From positions 67,529 to 131,528 of the forward strand of contig JAVSLW010000009.1 of NCBI GenBank assembly GCA_039666455.1: a stretch of 64,000 nt of DNA, given 5' to 3'. This stretch comes from Methanobacterium sp. (GTDB lineage: Archaea; Methanobacteriota; Methanobacteria; Methanobacteriales; Methanobacteriaceae). Below, piece by piece: positions 31,579 to 42,507 of the stretch (positions are counted from its first letter, which is position 1; every line of letters begins with the position of its first letter). Made by a program: the position numbers and the translations under genes. The notes under the pieces are model-generated. The model ran no database searches. It was not told the origin of the DNA and saw nothing but the letters and a program-made list of their open reading frames with translations.

Positions 31579-32090
31579 GGAGTTTTGGAAGGATTTTAAA
31601 TGATTTAGCTAACCCTGGTAACATTCCAAGACTTTTCTCACTGGCACTTGGAATTGTACTTTTAGCAGGGTTACTGGTTCCCTTTGCCTTAAACGATCAT
31701 CAGCTTTATCCAAGACCAGAACCACAGTACCAGATCAATGCAGGTGATCCTCTGGCGCCTTATAACCGGGGGGGAGAAGTAATTGCAGAATGGGGTCTTG
31801 ATGGCAATTTTCTCTTAGAACCGGGTATAGTCACAGCCCAGTATCCTGAAAACGCTCCGGCAATAGGTAAAGTTACCGGTTATCTATCTCCAATGGCCAT
31901 AAGCGTTAAAGATACTACTCTTTACTTTGGTACTTCAATCTATTCATCCCCTGGTGGTTTAATAGATGAGATACTGTATTATACAAGGGGTTTTGACACA
32001 ATTCTTGAATCAACCATTCTTATGATGGCATTTGTAATTGCTTCATGGGTTGCACTTCACTTTACAATGAAAAGGGAGGAAGAGGAATGA
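31575..32090 (+). CDS. ehaF: Energy-converting hydrogenase A subunit F
   Basis: A 171-residue protein with a membrane helix near each end (about residues 18-38 and 142-162) enclosing a 100-residue soluble loop, probably extracytoplasmic ([20 protein letters not shown], then [20 protein letters not shown]). The bitopic design with an external domain resembles MbhE/MrpB-like subunits. The C-terminal MKREEEE tail is cytosolic. It overlaps ehaE and ehaG by four bases each, so the three are translationally coupled. Confidence 0.83.
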   Translation: MRSFGRILNDLANPGNIPRLFSLALGIVLLAGLLVPFALNDHQLYPRPEPQYQINAGDPLAPYNRGGEVIAEWGLDGNFLLEPGIVTAQYPENAPAIGKVTGYLSPMAISVKDTTLYFGTSIYSSPGGLIDEILYYTRGFDTILESTILMMAFVIASWVALHFTMKREEEE

Positions 32091-32773
32091 CTGGCGCCGA
32101 AATCCTGGTTCCAAATGTTGTTTCTCCTACTGTAGTTGCAATTTACGGGCCTGCAGTTGTTGTGGGTTTATTAACAGGTTTTATAGCACTTCTGGGAATA
32201 GCATTTAAAAAAGGTGATTTAACTGCTTTAATTCTTACAGATATTGTAGGATTGGCCATGTTAATCATTGTTGCTGCTGTTGCAACTGATTTAGCAGAAG
32301 CATTAATACTTCCAGGACTTGTGGTTGAACTGGCTGAAATCCTGGCTATTTCTGAAATTCTCATGAGCAGGGAAATGAAAAAAAATGGAAAAAATGTGGA
32401 ATTAATCCCACTCCCATTATCAATGAACATGGAAATTCTGGAAACTGCACCAGCTTTCCTTGCAATAATACTTATAGCTTATGGAGCTTTCCTTACAGGT
32501 TTTACTGGTGGAGCAGTTGCAGGGGTGGGCATACTGTTCTATGTACTATCAAAAACCATAAGAGGAGTTCCTTCCAATATATGGGAGGGCGTTGCAGGAG
32601 TATCAGGTGTAGCCTGGACTTTATGGCTTGTAGGATTCCTGATATTCTTCGTAGCTCCTCAAATATGGTTATTAGGTTTGTTCATGTCATCAATTGGAAT
32701 ACTGATAAAAGTGGCATCTAAAGCAGGGCTCATAGGTGTTATGGGTAGAGAAGAGTTCAAAAGAGAAAAATGA
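32087..32773 (+). CDS. ehaG: Energy-converting hydrogenase A subunit G
   Basis: The 228-residue protein has about six membrane helices, with loops [20 protein letters not shown] and [20 protein letters not shown] that carry conserved acidic residues. It corresponds to EhaG by size and order. The ATG at 32087 overlaps the ehaF stop (ATGA) and has GGAGGAAGAGGA before it; a longer reading from 32045 would extend deep into ehaF and is rejected. Confidence 0.85.
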   Translation: MTGAEILVPNVVSPTVVAIYGPAVVVGLLTGFIALLGIAFKKGDLTALILTDIVGLAMLIIVAAVATDLAEALILPGLVVELAEILAISEILMSREMKKNGKNVELIPLPLSMNMEILETAPAFLAIILIAYGAFLTGFTGGAVAGVGILFYVLSKTIRGVPSNIWEGVAGVSGVAWTLWLVGFLIFFVAPQIWLLGLFMSSIGILIKVASKAGLIGVMGREEFKREK

Positions 32774-32795
32774 TAAATAATCTGGAGTAAATACA

Positions 32796-33473
32796 ATGGA
32801 TATAGCAACTTTAAGCGGACAGATATTCGGTTACATACCTCTTGGAGATATTGTACTGTACTTTACCCCCTTTAATCTGTTTTTATTTGGCAGTGCACTT
32901 CTATTTACAATCCTTATAGCTTTAAGTAATACTGAAACCCAGGTTGAAGCCAGATTCGGTACTCTGCAGGATAGAGAAGTAAAGGTAGACAAAGCTGAAT
33001 TTAAAATAAGGAGATTTCTGGCAATAGTATGCGGCCTTGCAACTGCAGGGGCTATGATAACAGGGGATCTATTTAATTTCACACTGTTTGTTGCATTAAT
33101 TGGTATTGTAAATATTGGTTTAGTTGGAGCTGTAAAAATGGTAGATGTTCTGGATTCAGCATTCCAGTATGGTATAATTGCAATGATTGCATCACTTCCC
33201 TTATTTGGGGGTGCAGCCACAGTACTTGCAGCAACAGGAACATTAAGTCTGCTGGAATTATCAAATAGTGCGGTTACACCAATGGTCAGTTTTGCATCAC
33301 TATTACTTATAATGGGTATTGCTGGTGAAACTGGTATGGCACCATTTTATGCAGCAAAAGCGGAAATGTTTAGAACACCCGGTTCACCGTTTCTGGTTAT
33401 AATACATTTAAGTTCATTACTTGTAATTGTAAGGGCAATTGAAGTATTGCTTATAATCAACAAACCATTTTAA
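32796..33473 (+). CDS. ehaH: Energy-converting hydrogenase A subunit H (NuoL/M/N-like)
   Basis: This 225-residue membrane protein is a short relative of the antiporter-type subunits of complex [21 protein letters not shown] corresponds to the 'DLLNLFVALE' helix of NuoN/MrpD, and [20 protein letters not shown] to the segment 'GLFPFHSWLPDAY…P'. It has about six helices instead of the usual fourteen. It is one of the Eha subunits with homologs outside methanogens and is likely part of the ion channel. GGAG lies upstream of the ATG. Confidence 0.85.
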   Translation: MDIATLSGQIFGYIPLGDIVLYFTPFNLFLFGSALLFTILIALSNTETQVEARFGTLQDREVKVDKAEFKIRRFLAIVCGLATAGAMITGDLFNFTLFVALIGIVNIGLVGAVKMVDVLDSAFQYGIIAMIASLPLFGGAATVLAATGTLSLLELSNSAVTPMVSFASLLLIMGIAGETGMAPFYAAKAEMFRTPGSPFLVIIHLSSLLVIVRAIEVLLIINKPF

Positions 33474-33493
33474 AGGAAGTATCAGGTGAAAAA

Positions 33494-33709
33494 ATGGATA
33501 AAAAGAGTACAATCAGTTTATCAGTATTTATAATTTCTGTATCATTCATAGTTTATGCTTTAATATTTAATCCTCCTGAATGGATGGTAATTGGAATTTC
33601 AATTGCATTTATTCCGCTTAGCATACTTTCATTTGGACTATTAATCATGGCAAGGGCTGGAAAAGAAGAGGAAGAAGATAGAAGGAGAGAGCCCTTCATT
33701 GGATACTAA
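33494..33709 (+). CDS. ehaI: Energy-converting hydrogenase A subunit I
   Basis: A 71-residue protein with two membrane helices (residues about 8-25 and 30-52) and a charged tail [15 protein letters not shown] on the cytoplasmic side. It matches EhaI in size and position. The start has AGGTGA before it, and ehaJ begins 18 bases after the stop. No individual function is known. Confidence 0.8.
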   Translation: MDKKSTISLSVFIISVSFIVYALIFNPPEWMVIGISIAFIPLSILSFGLLIMARAGKEEEEDRRREPFIGY

Positions 33710-33727
33710 AATCAAAACGGTGATCAA

Positions 33728-34591
33728 ATGAATTTAATGGCAGATATTCTGTTAAACGTTCTTATAGCTTTCCTTGTTGGAAGCTTACTCCTTGGATTGT
33801 ACAGAAAGGTGGTGGCACGTGTTCAGACAAGGCCAGGGCCGCCAATAATCCAGTACCTCTTACATTTACTCAAGTTTTACATTAAAGAGTCTTCATTCCC
33901 TAAAACAGCCGCAATGCCATTTTATATTGGAATAGCGAGCATTCTTATGGTTATATGGGTAAGTGCAGTTATAGTGGGCCCTGTAACTCAGGGGTCTCTT
34001 TTAATAATCTTTGGTATCTATGCTATTCATAAAATAGTAGAGCACAACGCAGGATCATCATCTGGCTCACCTTACGGTAAATTAAGCTGTGTTAGGGCAG
34101 TTTATTCGGCAGCTGCAGAAGTACCGCTCTTTGCAGTGCTTGTAATAATCTATCTTAAAACTGGAACAATGCTAATCAGCGATATTGTAAATTATCAGGC
34201 TATTAATGGACCTTTATTGTACACTATACCATTAGCTGCCCTTATGTATCTTGTATTAATAATATCCAAGGCACAGTACACGCCATTTTCAATAACTAAA
34301 GGCAAAGATATAGTATCCGGATACGAAACTGAGCATTTTGGACTGCTTCGTGGATATCTTATGATATCTGAGTCCATAGTATGGTACATGCTGCTCTGGA
34401 TTTTCTTAACTGTATTCCTTGGGCCCATCAGCCCGATTTTATATATCATTGGAATGGTTGGAATCACGGTTGGAGTTGCGTTTATAAGTGCTACCACACC
34501 ACTTTTAAATCCCAATCATTCTGTGGTTCTGCAGATCCTGTTTGCAGTTACTGGAATTGCAGGTTCTATTTTACTCTTAAACATACTTTAA
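33728..34591 (+). CDS. ehaJ: Energy-converting hydrogenase A subunit J (NuoH-like)
   Basis: The 287-residue protein has about eight membrane helices and is the NuoH/EchB-type subunit that links the hydrogenase module to the membrane. [20 protein letters not shown] matches the conserved 'R.GP…G..Q…D..K' loop, and [20 protein letters not shown] matches the NuoH segment around the conserved Glu. [20 protein letters not shown] is the 'EL.AGY..EYS' loop. These loops form the quinone-site counterpart in complex I. The gene is in the centre of the operon, 29 bases before ehaK. Confidence 0.9.
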   Translation: MNLMADILLNVLIAFLVGSLLLGLYRKVVARVQTRPGPPIIQYLLHLLKFYIKESSFPKTAAMPFYIGIASILMVIWVSAVIVGPVTQGSLLIIFGIYAIHKIVEHNAGSSSGSPYGKLSCVRAVYSAAAEVPLFAVLVIIYLKTGTMLISDIVNYQAINGPLLYTIPLAALMYLVLIISKAQYTPFSITKGKDIVSGYETEHFGLLRGYLMISESIVWYMLLWIFLTVFLGPISPILYIIGMVGITVGVAFISATTPLLNPNHSVVLQILFAVTGIAGSILLLNIL

Positions 34592-34620
34592 AAAGGAATG
34601 AATTCAAAGGAGAATAAAGG

Positions 34621-34878
34621 ATGAAAAAAGAACAGGATACACTCTTCCTAATGGCCCTTGTAGGGGTAGGGGCTGTAATAATGAGCGGACTTGCTGTATT
34701 CAAACAGTGGACTATCGTATTCCCATTAACTATTGCGGCGGTATTTTTAGCATTTCTGCTGATATACCAGAATAGAAGCAAATTTATTCATGTTTCAGAG
34801 AATCTTGAAAACTATGCATTTATTACAGCACTCATATCATTTATAGCAGCATTTATACTGCTTTATAGACCAGCGTAA
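34621..34878 (+). CDS. ehaK: Energy-converting hydrogenase A subunit K
   Basis: A small protein of 85 residues with three membrane helices (about 10-26, 31-48 and 61-80). The size and place between ehaJ and ehaL support EhaK. GGAGAATAAAGG precedes the ATG. The individual role is unknown; it is presumably a structural membrane subunit. Confidence 0.8.
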   Translation: MKKEQDTLFLMALVGVGAVIMSGLAVFKQWTIVFPLTIAAVFLAFLLIYQNRSKFIHVSENLENYAFITALISFIAAFILLYRPA

Positions 34879-34889
34879 TTGGTGATAGG

Positions 34890-35213
34890 ATGTTTCCAAC
34901 AATTTATTTAGCGTATATACTTTCATTTATAATAGGAATGATTACAGGGCTTTTACTTAGTTATAAAAAGTATACTGAACCCTTTGTAAGCAAAAACATT
35001 GATCTTGCTGCGTTAGCGATTTCCATAATAGGATGGTTTTTGTTTTTAAACAGTCCATTTATTATGTTTATTCCACAATACATTTCAATTACAGCAGGTT
35101 TGTTTCTTGTAGCTGTTGTGCTTGGAATGAGGCCAGGGTATGGTAGATATGAACTGGCAGTTGGGTTTATAGTATCTGGTTTAATCTGGATTGCAGGGAT
35201 GGTTCTTTTATGA
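34890..35213 (+). CDS. ehaL: Energy-converting hydrogenase A subunit L
   Basis: The 107-residue protein has four predicted membrane helices with a short cytosolic loop [20 protein letters not shown] and a second loop [13 protein letters not shown]. It is assigned by order and size. The stop overlaps the ehaM start by four bases (ATGA), so the last membrane subunit and the first soluble subunit are translationally coupled. Confidence 0.8.
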   Translation: MFPTIYLAYILSFIIGMITGLLLSYKKYTEPFVSKNIDLAALAISIIGWFLFLNSPFIMFIPQYISITAGLFLVAVVLGMRPGYGRYELAVGFIVSGLIWIAGMVLL

Positions 35214-35596
35214 AAGCTGATGATTTATCATTGATGAAACTTCTAAAAGGAAGAATATTAAAAAGTTACAGGTGGCAGGAAGATATCATAAAACCCTTCT
35301 CTAAAGAGATGGGTATCCAGGAAGAGACACTTGAGGAAATATTAATAAAGAGACTGGATATGTCCAGCCTTGAAGCACTTCACCCCCGCTTTGAATCATC
35401 GAAGTTCAGTTGTATACGTGATAAAATACATGCAGACCTGCAAATTTGCTGGCTTTCTGATGTAATGGAGATTATATCTCCAGAGTATGCTGATGCAATA
35501 AAAAATAAAATTGCAAAAGAAGTTATAGAAGGAAAAGATTATGAAGATGCCATCAGGGATGGTAAAAAGGAATTAATTGAATATCTTATGAGGTAA
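35210..35596 (+). CDS. ehaM: Energy-converting hydrogenase A subunit M
   Basis: A 128-residue soluble helical protein ([20 protein letters not shown], then [20 protein letters not shown], then [20 protein letters not shown]). It is an Eha-specific hydrophilic subunit without recognisable cofactor motifs; its two Cys are not in a cluster pattern. It overlaps ehaL and is followed four bases later by ehaN, consistent with assembly at the hydrogenase module. Confidence 0.82.
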   Translation: MKADDLSLMKLLKGRILKSYRWQEDIIKPFSKEMGIQEETLEEILIKRLDMSSLEALHPRFESSKFSCIRDKIHADLQICWLSDVMEIISPEYADAIKNKIAKEVIEGKDYEDAIRDGKKELIEYLMR

Positions 35597-35600
35597 GGAA

Positions 35601-36050
35601 ATGTTAGATACAGTTAAAAGTATCATAAGAAAAAGCTCAATTCACGCATGTCTCCTTAATACTGGAGGATGCAACGGTTGCGACATAGAAATCGTTGCAC
35701 TTTTATCACCCCGTTATGATTTAGAACAGTATGGAATTTACTTCCATAATAATCCCAGAGAAGCCGATGTAATACTGGTTACAGGGCCTGTTGCAGAACA
35801 GTGGAAGGAAAATCTGGAAAGAGTTTATTCAAAAATACCAAACCCTAAAATAGTGGTTGCAATAGGGGCATGTCCTCTTTCAGGACATATTTACAATCAG
35901 GAAGGCAGTGGTATTTACCCTCCTCTTAATGAATTCATCCCTGTAGATGCAGAAGTTCCTGGATGCCCGCCAAGGCCATCTGAAATATTACAGGCCCTTC
36001 TATCTGTTGGCCCTGATGCAATAGCAGCTAAAGGGAGGCAAAAAGAATGA
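35601..36050 (+). CDS. ehaN: Energy-converting hydrogenase A small subunit (NuoB-like)
   Basis: The [NiFe] hydrogenase small subunit holds the proximal [4Fe-4S] cluster that takes electrons to or from the active site. The 149-residue protein has the four ligands in [20 protein letters not shown] (two Cys), [13 protein letters not shown] and [13 protein letters not shown], as in NuoB/EchC. It lacks the second cluster domain of classical hydrogenases, typical of the energy-converting group. GGAAATG precedes the start; the stop overlaps ehaO by four bases. Confidence 0.93.
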   Translation: MLDTVKSIIRKSSIHACLLNTGGCNGCDIEIVALLSPRYDLEQYGIYFHNNPREADVILVTGPVAEQWKENLERVYSKIPNPKIVVAIGACPLSGHIYNQEGSGIYPPLNEFIPVDAEVPGCPPRPSEILQALLSVGPDAIAAKGRQKE

Positions 36051-37180
36051 TAGTTCCAGTAGGACCAGTTCACCCTGCTTTAAAAGAGCCTTTACGTTTA
36101 AAACTTCATACAAGAGGAGAAAAAGTAATCGATGCTGAAATAGATTATGGTTATGTCTATAGAGGCATTGAAAAGATAATGGAAGGAAAAACCTGGCAAA
36201 AATCGGTTTATTTAGCTGAAAGAGTCTGTGGTATTTGCTCTTATATTCACACACAGACATTCACAGAAACATTTGAAAAAATTGCAGATGAAGAAGCTCC
36301 ACTGCGTGCACAATTTCTAAGAGTTATTTCCAACGAACTGGACAGACTTCAAAGCCATTTGCTTGCAAACTCCACCTACTTCAATGTTATTGAACATGAA
36401 ACACTTTTCATGTACATGCTTTCATTAAGAGAAAAGGTAATGGATGCCATTGAACTTTTAACCGGTAACAGGGTGCACATGGCATGGAATGTGGTTGGTG
36501 GAGTGAGATTAGATGCCAGAGAAATTCATTTAAACAGCATATTGAAAATAATGGATGACCTGGAATCCAATTACACTAAATATGCTCATATGTACGAAAG
36601 CGGTCCCTTATTAGGTCTAAGATCTAAAGATGTGGGCAAAATGAGCAGAGAACAATCAATCAGGGCAAGGGCAGTAGGTCCAATTGCCAGGGCTTCGTCA
36701 ATAACAGAAGATTTAAGAACAGTTAAGCCTGTTTACAGAGACCATTTTGATTTCAAGGTAATCTGGCGTGATGAAGGAGATAACTTCGCCAGAAACATGA
36801 ACCGTTTCGATGAAATAAAGGAGTCTATAAAAATCATCAGACAGGCTATAGAAAACCTCCCTGAAGGAAAGGTAAGAAAAAGAATAGACATACCTGCAGG
36901 ATACGCTGACAACCGAAATGAAGCTCCCCGTGGAGAAGTAGCCTACATGATAGAGACAAACGGTAATTTAATAAAGAACATTTCTATAAGGACTCCAAGT
37001 ATAATGAACATCGATGCATGTGCTAAATACATGTTTAAGGACGTTGCAACAGTTGCAGATGCAATAGCAACATACGCAAGTGTTGATCCATGTATTGCAT
37101 GTACAGAACGTGTTGTAATTGTTGATGAAAAATCAGGTAAAACCTGTGAATTTGATGGAATAGGGAATGTAAAGTTGTAA
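36047..37180 (+). CDS. ehaO: Energy-converting hydrogenase A large subunit ([NiFe] catalytic)
   Basis: This subunit carries the [NiFe] active site. The 377-residue protein has the N-terminal motif [15 protein letters not shown] (RxCGxC…H, around residue 60) and the C-terminal motif [11 protein letters not shown] (DPCxxC, around residue 355), giving all four Ni ligands. The C-terminus continues about 20 residues beyond DPCxxCxxR with no His at the usual protease cleavage site, as in other energy-converting hydrogenases. It pairs with EhaN through the [14 protein letters not shown]-terminal domain (NuoD-like). Confidence 0.95.
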   Translation: MIVPVGPVHPALKEPLRLKLHTRGEKVIDAEIDYGYVYRGIEKIMEGKTWQKSVYLAERVCGICSYIHTQTFTETFEKIADEEAPLRAQFLRVISNELDRLQSHLLANSTYFNVIEHETLFMYMLSLREKVMDAIELLTGNRVHMAWNVVGGVRLDAREIHLNSILKIMDDLESNYTKYAHMYESGPLLGLRSKDVGKMSREQSIRARAVGPIARASSITEDLRTVKPVYRDHFDFKVIWRDEGDNFARNMNRFDEIKESIKIIRQAIENLPEGKVRKRIDIPAGYADNRNEAPRGEVAYMIETNGNLIKNISIRTPSIMNIDACAKYMFKDVATVADAIATYASVDPCIACTERVVIVDEKSGKTCEFDGIGNVKL

Positions 37181-37192
37181 AAAGATGGTGTT

Positions 37193-38224
37193 ATGTCTTC
37201 AGTAATATGGTATTTATATGAATTTGCAAGAAAGGGATGGATTGAAAACTTTGCAGGTGCTGCAACAAATCCTGAAATAGTAGAAACGCCTGATAGATTT
37301 AGAGATTTTCCTGAAGTAATAAGAGAACTCTGTATTGCCTGTGGTGCGTGTACAGCAGCTTGTCCTTCTCCGGCAGCTATTAAACTTGTTAGAACTAAGG
37401 ATAAGGACTCTGAAAATGGAGAAGGTATAACCTATCCTGTAATTAACACAGATGCATGCATAAGATGCGGATTCTGTGCAGAAGTATGTCCAACAGACCC
37501 TAAAACACTTAGAACAGGTGAAAGCCATTTAATCAGGGAAGAATTTACCATATTACCTGCAGAAAAAATGTTTGTAATTGACGATTACCTCTGTATACGC
37601 TGTAAAAAATGCATAAAGGCATGTAAAGTAGAGGGCGCCATAATTGAAGAAGATGGCAGGCTCATGATAGACCAGTCCAGGTGCGTTGCCTGTGAAGAAT
37701 GTGCAAAAACATGCCCTGTTAAGGGTGCGGTTAAAGGGATTTACATTTCAAATGTGGAGGGACAGAAAGATGTGATTAACATGGTTGTCCACGCCCTGGA
37801 AGACTTTATAGAGGCACGACAGGATGATTTAAGGAAGTTATCACCTGAAGAGGTTGTTAAACTGGAGTTTCCTGCTACCCGAATTATGGAACAGGCCAGA
37901 GAAATCCTGTTAGATGAAGATATTGCCAGAAATATTATTGAAAGAGTAACAGATAGACTGAAACTTAGAATTATTACCTGGGACGATTCCAAGTGTAAAC
38001 AGTGCAGATTATGTGTTGATGAATGTCCTACAGGTGCTATCAGTTATGATGAAGAAAAAGGTGTTGTTAGAGATTCTAATAAATGTCTCAGGTGCACCAC
38101 ATGTTACCAGACATGTCCATTTGGTGTTGCAGGCTTTTATATTGCAAGATTTTTGCTTACAGAAACTGAATTAAAGGAAGAAAACATTCTTGTAACAGTA
38201 AAACCATCACTATTACCTGTATAG
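37193..38224 (+). CDS. ehaP: Energy-converting hydrogenase A polyferredoxin, six [4Fe-4S] clusters
   Basis: The 343-residue protein has six ferredoxin motifs: [60 protein letters not shown] and [12 protein letters not shown]. The third lacks the usual Pro after the fourth Cys (CK), but all Cys are kept. It probably conducts electrons between the EhaN cluster and soluble ferredoxin or other partners. A helical linker (residues about 190-260) separates clusters 1-4 from 5-6. It starts 12 bases after ehaO. Confidence 0.93.
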   Translation: MSSVIWYLYEFARKGWIENFAGAATNPEIVETPDRFRDFPEVIRELCIACGACTAACPSPAAIKLVRTKDKDSENGEGITYPVINTDACIRCGFCAEVCPTDPKTLRTGESHLIREEFTILPAEKMFVIDDYLCIRCKKCIKACKVEGAIIEEDGRLMIDQSRCVACEECAKTCPVKGAVKGIYISNVEGQKDVINMVVHALEDFIEARQDDLRKLSPEEVVKLEFPATRIMEQAREILLDEDIARNIIERVTDRLKLRIITWDDSKCKQCRLCVDECPTGAISYDEEKGVVRDSNKCLRCTTCYQTCPFGVAGFYIARFLLTETELKEENILVTVKPSLLPV

Positions 38225-38228
38225 GGGG

Positions 38229-39584
38229 ATGATTAAAATTCCGGAAACTAAAACTGATAAAAAGTCATATAAACCGCTCAGGGAAGTTGAAGTGGCCTAT
38301 GAGATAGATGCATCTAAATGCGAACAGTGTATAGCGAGGCCGTGTCTTCAGGTTTGCCCTGTGGAAGCTGTGCATGAAATACCCCCAGATAAACATATAG
38401 AAATTGATGATAAGTGTTTTGGGTGTGTACTTTGCAGAGAAGCATGTCCCTATGATGCTATAAAAATGGAGACAACATTAGCAGAAGCTGTAAGGGAAAA
38501 CATACCTAATATTAACCCAAAATTATGTAGAAGATGTGGTGCATGCGTAGATGCATGCAGAACAGGTGCTGTTCACCTCATATCTTCAGGTAAAGAAGAG
38601 GCACACAGCGTTATAGACGAAGAAAAATGTGTTAAGTGTGGTTACTGTGCTCGTGTGTGTCCTACAGAGGCTATAAAATTTGGTGAGATTTTACCAAGGT
38701 CTGTAGCTGGTGGAAAAGCAATAGTTGTTGACCAGGAGGATTGTGTTGGCTGCATGATCTGTAGAAGAGTCTGCCCATCTAAAGGAGCAATAAATGTGGG
38801 TAAAGTGAGTAAACTACCATATATTGACCCATCATATTGTGCAAGATGCGAGGAATGTATGGATGTCTGCCCATCGGCTGCAATTAAATATACATCAAGA
38901 AAAAAAGCTTATGAAAGCTTTGGTAAAATTAAAACAATGGAAATTGTATCGGAAATTCTTGAAAAAGAAACAAAAAGGCTTGCAAGTGATGCAGGAAAAG
39001 TTGAAAGCATTTTAAATAGAATTTCACTTGATTTAAGCTATGGAAATACTGACGACGAATTTGAAATTGATGTAACCGACAGGATAAAAGCAGACATAGA
39101 ATCTGCTGTGGATGGAGATCTGGACATTGAAGATCTAAGAGATATTGTTAAAGCCACTTCTCCAAAAAGAGACGTAATTGTTATTGAGGAAAGCTGTATT
39201 GGATGTACCTTATGCATGAATATATGTCCAACAAGCGCCATTGAACTTGAAAAGCCGTCTCCAGTGCATATTGGGGATGAATGCGTTTACTGTGGTAGAT
39301 GTATTGAAGCATGTCCATTTGAAGCTATTTCCTTAAAAGAAGAATATTTTGAAGCCAGAAACGGCAGGATATTTTATGTAAGAAAGGGTGTGGAAGGCCC
39401 AAGAACTGGAGAGGTTACTATTGATAACGAATCCTGTCAACTGTGTGAAGTGTGCGTAAATAAATGCCCTGCAGATGCAATGAGCATAGAAGATAACAGA
39501 GTAGTTGTGGATAGGGAAAAGTGTATATTATGCAGTGCATGTGAAGTAATATGTCCTCTAAATGCAGTGAGATTAAAAACCTAA
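38229..39584 (+). CDS. ehaQ: Energy-converting hydrogenase A polyferredoxin, ten [4Fe-4S] clusters
   Basis: The 451-residue protein has ten cluster motifs, counted as [14 protein letters not shown] (first Cys pair widened), [96 protein letters not shown] and [13 protein letters not shown] helical insert (residues about 215-315) sits between clusters 6 and 7. The same number is known for EhaQ of Methanothermobacter. It would form an electron wire of unusual length next to EhaP, four bases upstream. Confidence 0.93.
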   Translation: MIKIPETKTDKKSYKPLREVEVAYEIDASKCEQCIARPCLQVCPVEAVHEIPPDKHIEIDDKCFGCVLCREACPYDAIKMETTLAEAVRENIPNINPKLCRRCGACVDACRTGAVHLISSGKEEAHSVIDEEKCVKCGYCARVCPTEAIKFGEILPRSVAGGKAIVVDQEDCVGCMICRRVCPSKGAINVGKVSKLPYIDPSYCARCEECMDVCPSAAIKYTSRKKAYESFGKIKTMEIVSEILEKETKRLASDAGKVESILNRISLDLSYGNTDDEFEIDVTDRIKADIESAVDGDLDIEDLRDIVKATSPKRDVIVIEESCIGCTLCMNICPTSAIELEKPSPVHIGDECVYCGRCIEACPFEAISLKEEYFEARNGRIFYVRKGVEGPRTGEVTIDNESCQLCEVCVNKCPADAMSIEDNRVVVDREKCILCSACEVICPLNAVRLKT

Positions 39585-39602
39585 AAAAGGAGGGGAGGTG
39601 AA

Positions 39603-40628
39603 TTGAGCAAAAAGGTGTTTATTTCTGATTGTGAAGGCCCCATATCTATAAATGACAATGCATTTGAGCTTGCAGGTCATTTTATTGAAGATGGAGAAAA
39701 ATTTTTTACTGTGGTTAGTAAATATGATGATATTTTAGTTGAAAATAAAAGAGAGGGATATTATGCAGGAGGAACTTTGAAATTGATCGTCCCTTTCCTG
39801 AAAGCTTATGGTGCCACAAATGAAAATATAATAGAATTTTCAGCTAAGAACGTGCACCTTGTTCCTGGAGCAAAGGAGATGCTGAGTTTTGTAAATAGCA
39901 TCATGCCCTCCTTTATAGTAAGTACCAGTTATAAACAGTATATTCAAGTCCTGTGTGATTTAACAAGCTTTCCATTTGAAAATACATATTTTACTTCGCT
40001 GGATATGGTAGACGAATATTCAGTTAGTGGAGAAGAAAAGCAAAAGCTCATGGAATTTAGAAAAATCATCATTGAAAACCCTGATTTTGAAATACTGGAT
40101 AAGATATTCTGGGATGAAATATTAAAATTGTCTCTTTATGAAATAATGAAAAATGTAAATCCAGTTGGTGGGGAAGGGAAAAAAGAAGCAGTACTGGATA
40201 TTGTAAATAAATATGGGTTTAAAGAATCAGATATAATGTATGTTGGAGATAGTATAACAGACGTTGAACCTTTAAAATTTGTAAAAGAGAGCGGTGGACT
40301 TGCAATATCATTTAATGGAAATGAATATGCAGTTATGTCGGCAGAAATTGCAGTTATGGCCGATAATACAGTTATTACATCAATTATAGCAGATTTATTT
40401 AATAAGTTTGGGAAAATTGAGGTTATTAATTTCATCGAATCATATATGGATAATCCTGAGGATGCTCTTAATAAATATACAGTAAATAAGGAACTTAAAG
40501 AAATGATAAAGCAGGTAAATCTCCCTAAAATTGCAGTGATAACCGGTGAAAATTATGAAAGAGTGGTAAATGAAAGTAAAACCTTCAGAAATATTGTAAG
40601 GGGAGAAGCAATAGGCGCTCTTGGATGA
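39603..40628 (+). CDS. ehaR: Energy-converting hydrogenase A subunit R (HAD-like)
   Basis: The 341-residue protein has HAD-superfamily features: [20 protein letters not shown] (motif I, but with DCEG in place of the usual DxDGT), [17 protein letters not shown] (motif II) and [20 protein letters not shown] (motif IV). The changed motif I, D-x-E, may alter or abolish phosphatase activity. It is the first of three hydrophilic Eha genes that are not obviously redox proteins. The start is TTG with GGAGGGGAGGTG upstream; ehaS overlaps its end by eight bases. Confidence 0.85.
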   Translation: MSKKVFISDCEGPISINDNAFELAGHFIEDGEKFFTVVSKYDDILVENKREGYYAGGTLKLIVPFLKAYGATNENIIEFSAKNVHLVPGAKEMLSFVNSIMPSFIVSTSYKQYIQVLCDLTSFPFENTYFTSLDMVDEYSVSGEEKQKLMEFRKIIIENPDFEILDKIFWDEILKLSLYEIMKNVNPVGGEGKKEAVLDIVNKYGFKESDIMYVGDSITDVEPLKFVKESGGLAISFNGNEYAVMSAEIAVMADNTVITSIIADLFNKFGKIEVINFIESYMDNPEDALNKYTVNKELKEMIKQVNLPKIAVITGENYERVVNESKTFRNIVRGEAIGALG

Positions 40629-41511
40629 TGATAAAATGGTTGAAATAGAAAATACATACTGTGAAGCTTTTGATGGAATATGCTGCCGGGTAATTATAAC
40701 TGCCCATGATAAAGAAACACTTCAAAGAGCAGCTTATGATGCCACATCAACCCCTGGGACTGTAATAGGGCGTGTTGAAGGAGGTATTGAAGGATGGCTG
40801 GATAAAGATGAAACTCCTGATCATAGAAATGGAGCTATACTCCAATTCTGGTATGGAAAGGAGGATATAGAAAAGTTCAAAGTTGAATTGTCCTACAGAA
40901 TAAGACAGGATATTCTTGTTAAACCATTTACAGCTCTTTTCGATGCTTCAGTTGATCCGGCAGGTAAAATTGACATGATGAGAAATGTAGGGCACTGCGG
41001 CGACGGTTATGAATGGACTGAAAAAAAATACGGGCGTGAAATGATAATTGTACCCATTGCCATACCCGATTTTAAGATAGAAAGCACAGTTGGATACATG
41101 AGGGGGATCATGGGCGCGAATTTCTGGTACATGGCAAGCAGCAGGGAAGCAGTTATGGAAGCCGGTAAAAAAGCACTTGATGCCATAGGTAAGATAGAAG
41201 GTGCTATAGCCCCATTTGATATATGTTCTGCTGCCTCCAAACCTGAAACTAACTACCCATGGATAGGCCCCACTACAAATCATCCATACTGTCCCTCCCT
41301 TAAAGAAAAGCTTGATAAGGAATCTAAAGTTCCAGATAATGTTAAATACATTCCTGAAATTGTGATAAATGGCCTTAACATTGATACAGTGAAAAAAGCT
41401 ATGAAAGCAGGGATTGAAGCTTTAAGTGATGTTGAAGGGGTGGTTAAAGTTTCTGCAGGAAACTACGGTGGCCAACTGGGTGATCATAAAATCTATCTAA
41501 AGGATTTATAG
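40621..41511 (+). CDS. ehaS: EhaS, formylmethanofuran:H4MPT formyltransferase homolog
   Basis: The 296-residue protein is a full-length paralog of Ftr, which transfers the formyl group from formylmethanofuran to tetrahydromethanopterin. Family text includes [26 protein letters not shown]-like [20 protein letters not shown] and [40 protein letters not shown] lies near the C-terminus. Its position in the eha operon matches Methanothermobacter, where this Ftr-like gene is counted as EhaS. Whether it keeps transferase activity is not known; most active-site regions look conserved. The start shown may be slightly early (GTG/TTG in the ehaR overlap); an ATG follows at 40627. Confidence 0.85.
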   Translation: MDDDKMVEIENTYCEAFDGICCRVIITAHDKETLQRAAYDATSTPGTVIGRVEGGIEGWLDKDETPDHRNGAILQFWYGKEDIEKFKVELSYRIRQDILVKPFTALFDASVDPAGKIDMMRNVGHCGDGYEWTEKKYGREMIIVPIAIPDFKIESTVGYMRGIMGANFWYMASSREAVMEAGKKALDAIGKIEGAIAPFDICSAASKPETNYPWIGPTTNHPYCPSLKEKLDKESKVPDNVKYIPEIVINGLNIDTVKKAMKAGIEALSDVEGVVKVSAGNYGGQLGDHKIYLKDL

Positions 41512-41526
41512 TATTAGAGGTTTTAA

Positions 41527-42435
41527 ATGAAAAAACTGGATGTTGTAGGGTTTGGAGCATTAAATGTAGACAGGCTGTATAATGTTAACAAAATAGCTCA
41601 TGAAGATGAAGAAGCATTCATAACAGATTTTAATCAATCCTGCGGCGGGTCTGCTGCAAATACGATTACTGGACTTTCAAGACTTCAGATTAAAACAGGA
41701 TTTACAGGTAAAGTAGCAGATGATAATGATGGAAGTCTTTTACTTGAAAATCTTCAAAAAGAAGGTGTAAATACTGATGGAGTTATTATCAGTCCCGGTG
41801 GAAGAAGTGGAAACGTTACTGGATTTGTGGATAGGTCTGGTCAAAGGGCACTGTATGTAGATCCGGGAGTAAATGATCTGATTGAATACAGTGAACTTGA
41901 AATAGAATATATAAACAGTTCAAGGATTTTGCATTTAACCTCATTTGTTGGAGATTCATACAGGGCACAGGAAAACGTTTTAAAAGAAATTGACGACGAT
42001 GTCGTTGTAAGTCTTGACCCTGGAAGGATTTATGCAGAAAGGGGCTGGAGTTTCCTTAAAAATATTTTAAAGAGAACAGATATTATCCTTATTAATGAAG
42101 AAGAATTGAAACATTTAACCGAAGAGAAAACACTTAATGAAGGAGTAGAATTCCTGTTGAATCAGGAGATAGGAAATGTGGTAATTAAAAGAGGAGATAA
42201 AGGAGCTTATATAACTAATGGAAATGAATGTTATGATCTGAAGCCTTTTAAAGTTAAATGCATAGATACAACAGGTGCAGGAGATGCATTTAATGCCGGA
42301 TTTTTATACGGCTTCCTTAAAAATAAAGATATCAATGAATCAGGAAAAATAGGAAACTTTGTAGCTTCATGCTGTATAATGGAGCGAGGGGCAGTAAAGG
42401 GATTACCAGATCTATCAAAAATTGAAAAGTTTTGA
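41527..42435 (+). CDS. ehaT: EhaT, PfkB-family carbohydrate or nucleoside kinase
   Basis: The 302-residue protein belongs to the ribokinase/PfkB family: VVGFGALNVDRLYNVNKI, SCGGSAANTITGLSRLQIKT and the catalytic CIDTTGAGDAFNAGFLYGFL with the Asp base. The phosphate acceptor is unknown. In Methanothermobacter the eha operon also ends with such a kinase. The C-terminus has been altered by a 28-base direct repeat with a hairpin (42401-42483): the present stop TGA lies at the start of the insert, and without it the frame would read on to IFYLKV and a TAA just upstream of the next gene. Confidence 0.87.
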   Translation: MKKLDVVGFGALNVDRLYNVNKIAHEDEEAFITDFNQSCGGSAANTITGLSRLQIKTGFTGKVADDNDGSLLLENLQKEGVNTDGVIISPGGRSGNVTGFVDRSGQRALYVDPGVNDLIEYSELEIEYINSSRILHLTSFVGDSYRAQENVLKEIDDDVVVSLDPGRIYAERGWSFLKNILKRTDIILINEEELKHLTEEKTLNEGVEFLLNQEIGNVVIKRGDKGAYITNGNECYDLKPFKVKCIDTTGAGDAFNAGFLYGFLKNKDINESGKIGNFVASCCIMERGAVKGLPDLSKIEKF

Positions 42436-42483
42436 TCAACCTTTTTTAAAAGGTTGATTACCAGATCTATCAAAAATTGAAAA
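42401..42483. repeat. 28-base direct repeat flanking a palindromic insert
   Basis: GATTACCAGATCTATCAAAA followed by ATTGAAAA occurs at 42401-42428 and again at 42456-42483. Between them lies a 27-base insert whose core is the palindrome ATCAACCTTTT/AAAAGGTTGAT (arms 42435-42445 and 42448-42458). The same CAACCTTTT/AAAAGGTTG arms occur at 15424. The structure looks like a tandem duplication created with a small hairpin element, or like a long target-site duplication. It could act as a terminator or processing site between ehaT and the polyferredoxin. Confidence 0.8.
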
Positions 42484-42507
42484 AATATTCTACCTGAAGG
42501 TGTAATT

